Below, piece after piece: positions 32,375 to 39,619 of a stretch of DNA of 44,058 nucleotides. Position 1 is the stretch's first letter, and each line of letters begins with the position of its first letter. This DNA comes from UBA1181 sp963648205 (GTDB lineage: Bacteria > Bacteroidota > Bacteroidia > Bacteroidales > Paludibacteraceae), in the NCBI GenBank assembly GCA_963648205.1, contig CAVJCT010000046.1, forward strand, positions 1 through 44,058. The letters run 5' to 3'. Both the position numbers and the translations under genes were made by a program. Below the pieces are notes generated by a model. That model saw nothing but the letters and a program-made list of their open reading frames with translations, did not search any database and was not told the DNA's origin.

Positions 32375-33787
32375 TTAAAAATAACTTGTTCCGTCGAAAC
32401 AGTGTGTGCAGACTTGCTCTTTTGGCAATCCGATTGATTTGATCAAATCTTCCATCGGACTGAATTTCAAAGAGGTCAACTTAAACTGATCGCGGATATC
32501 CTCTACGAGAGCCTCGTACTGCTTCGTTCCAGTGGTCTTGTAAAGGTCCAGGTTGATGTCATGACGACCCTCAAACTTTTGAATGACACGTCTGGAGATG
32601 TAGTCCAACTCGCTTCCTCGTGATGCAAAGTTTAAGAAATTACATGAATAAATCAAAGGTGGACATGAAATTCTTACGTGAACTTCTTTACATCCGTATG
32701 CGTAGAGGGCTCCGACATTGTCAGACAACTGCGTTCCACGTACGATTGAGTCATCGCAGAAGACTGCCTTTGATCCGTTCAACAATTGCTTGTTAGGAAT
32801 CAATTTCATCTTTGCAACCAACTTTCTCATGTCTTGAGTTGCAGGGGTGAAACTTCTTGGCCATGTTGGAGTGTATTTCACGATACCTCTTTTATAAGGT
32901 ATACCGCTACCATTTGAGTAACCGATGGCGAATCCGATACCAGAGTCTGGCACTGCACCTACAAAGTCGGCGTCGATTTTGCCCTTCTCTTGTTCTCCCA
33001 TCAAGCAACCTGCACAGTGGCGCATTACGTCAACGTTGATGTTCTCGTAAGTCGTAACAGGGTAGCCGTAGTAGATCCACATGAAAGAGCAAACTTGCAT
33101 CTTGTTGCCTGGCTTGCGAAGGGTCTCATAGCCATCAGCCGTGATGCGGACGATCTCGCCTGGACCAACGTTGTAGCATGGCTCATAGTCCAAGTTGTGG
33201 AAAGTACATGACTCGCAAGATACGGCATATCCTTCCTCATGTTTTGCGATGACCATTGGCAGACGACCCAGTTTGTCTCGAACGGCGATGATCTCGTTCT
33301 CCGTCAACAAAAGCATCGTGCAAGAACCCTTGATCTTTCTGAAGACATTCTCGATTCCTTCTACGAAAGAGTCGGCGTCAGAAATAAGCAACGCAATCAA
33401 CTCTGTCTGGTTGATTTTTCCGGAACTCATTTCCGAGAAAGGCATCTTCTTGTCCAACATCTCCTGACCTAACTCCTCGATGTTGTTGATACAAGCGATG
33501 GTAGCGATAGCGAATCTTCCCAAGTGTGAATTGATGAGGATTGGCTGCGCATCAGTGTCACTGATCACTCCGATACCAGAATTTCCCTTGAACTTCGAGA
33601 GGTTTGGCTCAAACTTCGTTCTGAAATAAGAACTCTCCAAGTTGTGGATACTGCGGGTGAACCCGATTTCCTTGTCGTACATGGCCATTCCGCCACGTTT
33701 CGTTCCAAGATGTGAGTTGTAGTCAGTTCCGTAGAACAGATCCTGCAGACAACTGCTTTTCTTAATTGTACCAAAAAAACCACCCAT
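32375..33787 (-). CDS. PurF (amidophosphoribosyltransferase) homologue lacking the N-terminal nucleophile cysteine
   Basis: This 470-residue protein aligns by eye with the Bacillus-type PurF. The PRPP loop AVFCDDSIVRGTQ is intact at 341-353. Cysteines at 233, 382, 460 and 463 are at the positions of the four [4Fe-4S] ligands. The glutaminase half is altered: the chain starts MGGFFG where active enzymes have MCGI-x-G, so no catalytic cysteine follows the Met. The canonical glutamine-site SHNGNL region reads SHLGRFAI. It would need free ammonia or have another role. Genes downstream (amylase) and upstream (exonuclease, DUF5063) are not purine genes. It may be a real paralogue beside a true PurF elsewhere, since similar MGGFFG forms are, as far as I recall, found in other Bacteroidales. 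Confidence 0.85.
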   Translation of the reverse strand: MGGFFGTIKKSSCLQDLFYGTDYNSHLGTKRGGMAMYDKEIGFTRSIHNLESSYFRTKFEPNLSKFKGNSGIGVISDTDAQPILINSHLGRFAIATIACINNIEELGQEMLDKKMPFSEMSSGKINQTELIALLISDADSFVEGIENVFRKIKGSCTMLLLTENEIIAVRDKLGRLPMVIAKHEEGYAVSCESCTFHNLDYEPCYNVGPGEIVRITADGYETLRKPGNKMQVCSFMWIYYGYPVTTYENINVDVMRHCAGCLMGEQEKGKIDADFVGAVPDSGIGFAIGYSNGSGIPYKRGIVKYTPTWPRSFTPATQDMRKLVAKMKLIPNKQLLNGSKAVFCDDSIVRGTQLSDNVGALYAYGCKEVHVRISCPPLIYSCNFLNFASRGSELDYISRRVIQKFEGRHDINLDLYKTTGTKQYEALVEDIRDQFKLTSLKFSPMEDLIKSIGLPKEQVCTHCFDGTSYF

Positions 33788-33832
33788 GATGACTATAATT
33801 TACTGTTTTTATGTTATTGGTTCATGTAGTCT

Positions 33833-34555
33833 CTACAATTGACACTCTTCTTGCTTCCTTCTCTCCAACTCCATATAAATACGTCGCGTCGCAAATGCAT
33901 CCAACGCTGCGTATCTCTTCTGCTCATTGTTTAGAAAGGACGCCTCCCAATTTGTCAATCTCATCTTCTTCGAAATCTTTTTCCGAAACAGATTGGCGTA
34001 TATTCGCGACAATCCACAATCTCTGATGCCAAACTGCTTCGTATAAGACTGCAAATCGATGAAGTTTTTTGGCTCTATCGACAACTCCCTGCGAGTCGCT
34101 CTTTGCATCCCTCGAAAGTCGTCTTTTAAGGACAAGCCAATTTTCAATATGTTCTCATCCTCCAACACGGGCTTAAGGTATTCCCATATCTTCGGATCAA
34201 CGGTTCTAAACAGAAAACACTCCGATGCCGTGCAGATTTGCACTAAACTGATCAGGTGTATCTCTCCTTTTTTATAAGATGGCCTCGTCTCCGTATCGAA
34301 TCCAAGCACATCATTTTTGCCAATATCTAACAAATATGCCGAGGCTTTTTTCGCTTCCAACTCAGACTGCACCACAATGATTTTTCCATCATACCCTTCT
34401 GAAGGATATTGTGCCAACTCTTGCTTGGTTATCGTCTCCTTGATATTGGCAAGCGGATAACGAGCAACGAGATGGGTCTCCACTGTCTCTGTCGCCTCTG
34501 TATCTTCCATCTCGGTGGAGTCTATTTCTTGTGGTTTGTCTATTGAATTAGTCAT
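33833..34555 (-). CDS. 3'-5' exonuclease, DEDDy family (RNase D-like)
   Basis: In this 240-residue protein the exonuclease core has FDTET (Exo I) near residue 85, HLISLVQICT, ILKIGLSLKDDF (Exo II) and YAALDAFATRRIY (Exo III, with the Tyr-x3-Asp of the DEDDy type). An N-terminal acidic extension of about 60 residues precedes it. It degrades single-stranded DNA or RNA from the 3' end. It overlaps the DUF5063 gene by 8 bases, so translation is coupled, and the PurF homologue follows after 45 bases. This gene pair (DUF5063 plus exonuclease) recurs in Bacteroidales, as far as I recall. Confidence 0.88.
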   Translation of the reverse strand: MTNSIDKPQEIDSTEMEDTEATETVETHLVARYPLANIKETITKQELAQYPSEGYDGKIIVVQSELEAKKASAYLLDIGKNDVLGFDTETRPSYKKGEIHLISLVQICTASECFLFRTVDPKIWEYLKPVLEDENILKIGLSLKDDFRGMQRATRRELSIEPKNFIDLQSYTKQFGIRDCGLSRIYANLFRKKISKKMRLTNWEASFLNNEQKRYAALDAFATRRIYMELERRKQEECQL

Positions 34556-35186
34556 TGAAAAAGTCTATTTCGACATTGTTACTCTCTTCCTCTATCTCAT
34601 CATATCCTTCACCATACATTTTCTGGTCTTCTGCATATTCTACAAGGTCGCCAGAATGAAGCACGGTATGCATCGCTTTCAACGCATTCAATAACTTGCC
34701 TCCCCAAAATGAAGAGAAATTGTCCATACAGTCGAGCAACGCATCATTCATTATATTAAGGTCTGCCGATTGAAAATTAACGAGCATATCTTTCAAGTCT
34801 TGGTAAATATCTGCCAAGTCTTCCGAGATGAACGCCAAATATTCGTCGGAGTTCTGCCCATCTTCTTCAATGCGCACATCTAAATATTCGTCGTGTTCTG
34901 CTGTAAGGCGAGCAACGCCACTTCTGATAGCCTCGTAAGAAGCTTCCGTAACGAATTGCTGAAGGTCTGAAAAAGAAGAATCCTCCATTTTAGGCATTAA
35001 AGACGCCTTTAAATAGAGGAGGGACAAAATTTTTACAGATTTGTCAAAGAAAGATTTCGGAGCGTATCGCCTGCAACTTTCTATGAAAGCACAGTACTCA
35101 GCGGCGACAGTGATAAACTCTATCGTGTTTTTATCAAACACTGGGTGTTCAGGATACGCTTCTTTTTCTGCTGCAATGGATGTCAT
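34548..35186 (-). CDS. DUF5063 domain protein
   Basis: This 212-residue acidic, mostly helical cytoplasmic protein starts near VFDKNTIEFITVAAEYCAFIE and has a KILSLLYLKASLMP segment, DIYQDLKDMLVNFQ and a FWGGKLLNALKAMHTVLH helix. The sequence recalls DUF5063 (PF16702). No catalytic motif is visible. It is translationally coupled (8-base overlap) with the exonuclease and runs divergently from rpsA. Confidence 0.75.
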   Translation of the reverse strand: MTSIAAEKEAYPEHPVFDKNTIEFITVAAEYCAFIESCRRYAPKSFFDKSVKILSLLYLKASLMPKMEDSSFSDLQQFVTEASYEAIRSGVARLTAEHDEYLDVRIEEDGQNSDEYLAFISEDLADIYQDLKDMLVNFQSADLNIMNDALLDCMDNFSSFWGGKLLNALKAMHTVLHSGDLVEYAEDQKMYGEGYDEIEEESNNVEIDFFND

Positions 35187-35210
35187 ATCGCTTTCCTTAT
35201 TTTGTTACGG

Positions 35211-35218
35211 CAAAGTTA
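35211..35218 (-). promoter_or_regulatory. Candidate -7 element for the DUF5063 operon
   Basis: TAACTTTG on the minus strand, 24 bases before the DUF5063 start codon. It is the same -7 sequence as for rpsA, facing the other way, but no TTTG box is found 19-20 bases upstream. Confidence 0.4.
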
Positions 35219-35384
35219 TAGAATAATTGTTGAAATATTCGTTCTGTTGTAAGTTATTTTTTACGTTCTGTAAACAAAAATTCACAAAAAGTTCCGTTTT
35301 CAAGAATTTTAGAAAGCGAAAGCCCCCATTATGGCACTTTTTGTTTTTCTTTTTGTCAGTGAAATGGAAAATTTTGTTTATGTC

Positions 35385-35415
35385 ATTGTTGTTGGAAAAA
35401 AAAGTTGTAACTTTG
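35385..35415 (+). promoter_or_regulatory. Promoter of rpsA
   Basis: ATTG (35385-35388), 19 bases, then TAACTTTG (35408-35415). The leader is about 55 bases long and very AT-rich, with no structure beyond a T-run. Confidence 0.65.
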
Positions 35416-35475
35416 CCCCGAGTTTTATATAACATAATGTCTAACGACTAATTTTTTTAAGTCTAAAAAAAACAA

Positions 35476-37269
35476 ATGAGTGATTTAACAAAGAATGTTG
35501 CTCCTGTTGATGGATTCGACTGGGATGCATACGAGAAAGGTGACGTTGAGACAAACGTAAGCCACGAAGAATTAGAGAAGAAGTACTCTGACACGTTGAA
35601 TGTTGTAAAAGACAAGGACGTTGTTTTGGGTAAGGTTATCTCTATGAACAAAAGAGAGGTTGTAGTAAACGTTGGCTACAAGTCAGACGGTATCGTTCCA
35701 ATGAGCGAGTTCCGCTACAATCCAGACCTCAAAATCGGTGATGAGGTAGAGGTTTACATCGAGAGCCCTGAAGATAAGAAGGGTCAATTGGTTCTTTCAC
35801 ACAAGAAGGCTCGTGCTTCTAAGTCTTGGGAGCGTGTAAACGAGGCTTTGGAAAAGGACGAAATCATCAAGGGATTCATCAAGTGCAGAACAAAGGGTGG
35901 TATGATCGTCGACGTATTCGGCATCGAAGCATTCTTGCCAGGTTCTCAAATTGATGTTAAGCCTATTCGCGACTACGATTTGTTCGTAGGTAAGACTATG
36001 GAATTCAAGGTTGTTAAGATCAACCAAGAGTTCAAGAATGTCGTTGTTTCTCACAAGGCTCTTATCGAGGCTGAGTTGGAGCAACAGAAGAAAGACATCA
36101 TTTCAAAACTCGAAAAAGGTCAAGTACTCGAGGGTACTGTCAAGAACATCACTTCTTACGGTGTGTTCATCGACTTGGGTGGCGTAGACGGTTTGATCCA
36201 CATCACAGACTTGTCTTGGGGTCGCGTAACTCACCCAGAAGAGGTTGTAAAATTGGATCAGAAGTTGAACGTTGTTATTCTCGACTTCGACGACGAGAAG
36301 AAACGTATCGCTTTAGGTTTGAAGCAATTGACTCCTCATCCATGGGATGCTTTGGATCCTAACTTGAAGGTAGGTGACAAGGTTAAGGGTAAGGTTGTCG
36401 TTATGGCTGATTACGGTGCATTCGTTGAGATCGCTCCAGGCGTTGAAGGTTTGATTCACGTTTCTGAAATGTCTTGGTCTCAGCACTTGCGTAGCGCACA
36501 AGACTTCATGAAGGTTGGCGACGAGGTTGAGGCAGTCGTTTTGACTCTCGACCGCGAAGAGCGTAAGATGTCTTTGGGTATCAAACAACTCAAACCAGAT
36601 CCATGGGCTAACATCGAAACTGAGTATGCAGTTGGTTCTCGCCACATGGCTAAGGTTCGCAACTTCACTAACTTCGGTGTGTTTGTTGAGATCGCTGAGG
36701 GCGTAGATGGTTTGATCCACATCTCTGACCTTTCTTGGACTAAGAAGATCAAACACCCATCAGAGTTCACTCAGATCGGCGCTGAGATCGAGGTTCAAGT
36801 ATTGGAGATTGACAAGGAGAACCGTCGTTTGAGCTTAGGCCACAAACAATTGGAAGAGAATCCTTGGGATACATTCGAGACTATCTTCACTGTAGGTTCA
36901 ATCCACGAGGGTACTATCGTAGAGATGATGGACAAGGGTGCAGTTATCGCTTTGCCTTACGGTGTTGAAGGATTCGCTACTCCAAAGCACTTGGTTAAAG
37001 AGGACAAAACTCAAGCTAAGGTTGACGAGAAGCTCCCATTCAAAGTTATCGAGTTCAACAAGGAAGCTAAGAGAATCATCTTGTCTCACAGCCGTATCTT
37101 CGAAGACGCTCAAAGAGGTGGCGAGGAAGATGCAGAGAAGAAAGTTCGCAAGAACAACAAGTCTGCTAAGAAGGCTGAACCAGCAATTCAAATCGAGAAG
37201 ACTACTTTCGGTGACATCGAAGGATTGGCTTCTTTGAAGAAACAATTGTCTGAGGGAGAGAACAAGTAA
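35476..37269 (+). CDS. rpsA: 30S ribosomal protein S1
   Basis: This 597-residue protein has six S1 (OB-fold) repeats, starting near residues 50, 130, 215, 300, 390 and 475. The later ones carry the clear GxVxxxxxYGxFVxxxxGVxGLIHxSxxSW pattern; the first two and the last are more diverged, as usual. A charged, lysine-rich tail (VRKNNKSAKKAEP) follows. S1 unfolds and holds mRNA on the 30S subunit, which matters in a phylum with few Shine-Dalgarno sites. Codon choice is strongly biased toward GCT, AAG, ATC and CTC, unlike most genes here, and fits very high expression. A hairpin with a T-rich tail follows the stop codon. Confidence 0.95.
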   Translation: MSDLTKNVAPVDGFDWDAYEKGDVETNVSHEELEKKYSDTLNVVKDKDVVLGKVISMNKREVVVNVGYKSDGIVPMSEFRYNPDLKIGDEVEVYIESPEDKKGQLVLSHKKARASKSWERVNEALEKDEIIKGFIKCRTKGGMIVDVFGIEAFLPGSQIDVKPIRDYDLFVGKTMEFKVVKINQEFKNVVVSHKALIEAELEQQKKDIISKLEKGQVLEGTVKNITSYGVFIDLGGVDGLIHITDLSWGRVTHPEEVVKLDQKLNVVILDFDDEKKRIALGLKQLTPHPWDALDPNLKVGDKVKGKVVVMADYGAFVEIAPGVEGLIHVSEMSWSQHLRSAQDFMKVGDEVEAVVLTLDREERKMSLGIKQLKPDPWANIETEYAVGSRHMAKVRNFTNFGVFVEIAEGVDGLIHISDLSWTKKIKHPSEFTQIGAEIEVQVLEIDKENRRLSLGHKQLEENPWDTFETIFTVGSIHEGTIVEMMDKGAVIALPYGVEGFATPKHLVKEDKTQAKVDEKLPFKVIEFNKEAKRIILSHSRIFEDAQRGGEEDAEKKVRKNNKSAKKAEPAIQIEKTTFGDIEGLASLKKQLSEGENK

Positions 37270-37289
37270 TTTGTGAAATTATAAACATC

Positions 37290-37324
37290 CCTGCCTTGAA
37301 GGCAGCTTTGAGGCAGGTTTGTTT
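37290..37324 (+). terminator. Hairpin between rpsA and the OmpA-family gene
   Basis: CCTGCCT (37290-37296) can pair with AGGCAGG (37311-37317), and an alternative hairpin CTGCCTT/AAGGCAG forms at 37291-37305. Both share the first arm, and a T-rich stretch follows. It may be a weak terminator or a regulatory switch before the OmpA-family gene. Confidence 0.5.
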
Positions 37325-37365
37325 AAGACATTATTACAATAATTAAAACTTTGTTTTTTTATTCT

Positions 37366-38595
37366 ATGAAGAAGAATTTTTTAGTTCTGTTTATGGCCTT
37401 GGGTCTTGCTGCAGGAGTTAATGCACAGGAACAACAAGAGTCAGTTGCTACTGATGCTAACAACGAAGTAGCAAAGTCAGAGTCAATCAACCACTGGTCT
37501 CTCGCTGTTAAGGGTGGTGTTAACTACCTCCGTAACACAGACCAAAAGGTTAACTTCGAGGTTGGTGGAGAAGTTGAAAGAACTTTCAACCCACGTTGGG
37601 GATTGGGCTTGGAGTACATGTTCTTGAAGAACGACCACGATGCAAACAATGGTTTTGCTGACATGGAAGGTAATCACCAAGACATCAATGTATTCTTGTC
37701 ATTCAACTTGTCTAACATCCTTGCTCCATACCGTTCTTGCACATGGTTCAACTGGTATGCTAAGACTGGTATCGGTGCTACTATCTACAAGTACCAATTT
37801 GATGGTAAAGATGAAGAGACAGGAGCAAAATTCTTAGGCGTAGCTTCAACTGATGTTGAGTTCAACGTTTGCAAGTATGTTGCTTTGTTCTTGGAGGGTC
37901 AATTCCGTATGAACCCTAACAAGGAGGCTAACGGATACTCTGGTTCTCGTAGCCTTCTTGGCGCTAACTTCGGTGTTCGTGTTCTCTTCGGTGGCGAGCG
38001 TAACATCCGCAACATCGCTTGGGGTGACTATATTCCTGGTGTAGAGATTCCTGATTTCGGTCCTATCTTCGACGCTCAAAAGAAGGAGATGGATGCTAAG
38101 GCTGCTGAGCAACAAAAGGCTATCGACGACCAAAACGACCAAATCAAGAAGTTGCAACAACAAATCAAGTTCACTCAAGACTCTTTGGATCGCCACATCA
38201 AGGCTACTAAACCAAAAGTTGCTTACAAGCCAACTGCAGAGGAGTCTCAAATCATCAAGACTGCTTTGTCTAACTTGGAGTTCGAGTCTGGTAACGCAGT
38301 TATCAAGAGCACTTCTTACACTTACTTGGATGGTCTCGCTGGTTTGTTAGCAAAACACCCAGAGTGGTCAGTTAAGTTGAATGGTCACACAGACAACAGC
38401 GGTAAGGCTGCTGCTAACCTCAAATTGTCTCAAGATCGTGCTAACGCAGTTAAGGATTACTTAGTATCTAAGGGTGCTGATGCTGCTAACATCGAGGCAG
38501 AAGGTTACGGTCAAACTAAGCCAATCGCATCTAACAACACTGCTGCTGGTAAGGCTAAGAACCGTCGTGTAGAGGTTGAGTTGTTCTCAAAATAA
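37366..38595 (+). CDS. OmpA-family outer-membrane protein
   Basis: From the ATG at 37366 the protein has a signal peptide (KKNFLVLFMALGLAAGVNAQ). A beta-barrel-like N-terminal half follows, then a charged coiled-coil linker (QKKEMDAKAAEQQKAIDDQNDQIKKLQQQI). The C-terminal OmpA peptidoglycan-binding domain has LNGHTDNSGKAAANLKLSQDRANAVKDYLVSKG and GYGQTKP...NRRVEVEL. It anchors the outer membrane to the cell wall. An in-frame TTG at 37351 would add five residues and is less likely. Codon bias is as strong as in rpsA, so it is very highly expressed. A strong terminator follows. Confidence 0.92.
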   Translation: MKKNFLVLFMALGLAAGVNAQEQQESVATDANNEVAKSESINHWSLAVKGGVNYLRNTDQKVNFEVGGEVERTFNPRWGLGLEYMFLKNDHDANNGFADMEGNHQDINVFLSFNLSNILAPYRSCTWFNWYAKTGIGATIYKYQFDGKDEETGAKFLGVASTDVEFNVCKYVALFLEGQFRMNPNKEANGYSGSRSLLGANFGVRVLFGGERNIRNIAWGDYIPGVEIPDFGPIFDAQKKEMDAKAAEQQKAIDDQNDQIKKLQQQIKFTQDSLDRHIKATKPKVAYKPTAEESQIIKTALSNLEFESGNAVIKSTSYTYLDGLAGLLAKHPEWSVKLNGHTDNSGKAAANLKLSQDRANAVKDYLVSKGADAANIEAEGYGQTKPIASNNTAAGKAKNRRVEVELFSK

Positions 38596-38640
38596 TCTAC
38601 AACTTTGGTAACAGAATTATTCTAAGTTATCATACAAAAG

Positions 38641-38670
38641 GGAGCGGAGGTTTTCTTCCGCTCCTTTTTT
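38641..38670 (+). terminator. Terminator after the OmpA-family gene
   Basis: GGAGCGGA (38641-38648) pairs with TCCGCTCC (38657-38664), followed by six T. It ends 14 bases before the rnz start. Confidence 0.85.
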
Positions 38671-38683
38671 AATTTGTTTTCTT

Positions 38684-39598
38684 ATGGCAGATATCTCACT
38701 TAAAATTTTAGGATCGGGGTCGGCTATCCCTGCTCATGGTAGGAGTCAGGCTTCTCACATTCTTTCAATGCATAATAAAAAATTTATGATTGATTGTGGC
38801 GAGGGAACGCAGGTGCAGATGAACAAATTTGGTGAAAGTGGTGCTCGCTTAAACCATATTTTTATCTCTCACCTTCACGGCGATCACTGTTTCGGACTAT
38901 TAGGTTTGATATCGTCTATTGGTATGCGAATGGAGCGAGGCGACCTGTACATTCACTCTCATGCTGAATTGGAGTCGGTTCTACGTCCTGCACTCGATTT
39001 CTTTACGAAGGGGTTGGAGTTCAATGTCTATTTTGAACCCTTTAAGACCAATACTTCAGAGTGTATTTATGAAGACAAATCGATTGTAGTTACAACGATT
39101 CCTTTGGTGCATACGATGGCTTGCTCTGGATTTTTGTTTAAGGAGAAACCCAAAGAGCGACATCTGATTCGACAAAAAATTGATTTTTTCAATGTGCCAA
39201 TCAAAGAATTGACTTCCATTAAACAAGGAGCGGATTTCATAACCTCGGATGGTGAGGTGATTCCGAATTCTGTTTTGACAAAAGAAGCGTCTCCGTCGTT
39301 TTCTTACGCATATTGTTCAGACACGGCTTATAGTGAGCGTATCATTCCCTATATAGAAAATGTTGATTTACTCTTTCATGAGTCGTCGTACTTAACAGAG
39401 CATAAGAGTAAAGCAAAAAAGAATTTGCATTCGACAGCGGCACAGGCTGCAACGATTGCTCAAAAGGCGAATGTGAAAAAATTAATATTGGGACATTTTT
39501 CGGCAAGATATAAAGATTTAACCCCGTTTTTAGAAGAAGCAAAGCCTATCTTTGCAAACACAGAGTTGACCAAAGATGGTGCTGTTTTTGATTATTAG
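38684..39598 (+). CDS. rnz: Ribonuclease Z
   Basis: This 304-residue metallo-beta-lactamase-fold protein has GSGSAIPAHGRSQAS at the start, the zinc motif HLHGDH in IFISHLHGDHCFGLLGL, LVHTMACSGF, an AYCSDTAYSERIIPYIENVDLLFHESSYL segment, LHSTAAQAATIAQKANVKKLILGHFSARY, and a C-terminal FDY. It cleaves the 3' trailer of tRNA precursors; tRNA genes in this window lack encoded CCA, which fits use of RNase Z. The DUF5686 gene follows 21 bases later and may be co-transcribed. Confidence 0.93.
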   Translation: MADISLKILGSGSAIPAHGRSQASHILSMHNKKFMIDCGEGTQVQMNKFGESGARLNHIFISHLHGDHCFGLLGLISSIGMRMERGDLYIHSHAELESVLRPALDFFTKGLEFNVYFEPFKTNTSECIYEDKSIVVTTIPLVHTMACSGFLFKEKPKERHLIRQKIDFFNVPIKELTSIKQGADFITSDGEVIPNSVLTKEASPSFSYAYCSDTAYSERIIPYIENVDLLFHESSYLTEHKSKAKKNLHSTAAQAATIAQKANVKKLILGHFSARYKDLTPFLEEAKPIFANTELTKDGAVFDY

Positions 39599-39619
39599 AT
39601 TAACACACAAATTGTTTGA

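Noticed and set aside
37351..37365. TTG start for the OmpA-family gene
   Set aside because: The ATG at 37366 begins a textbook signal peptide, while the upstream codons add hydrophobic residues before the basic start.
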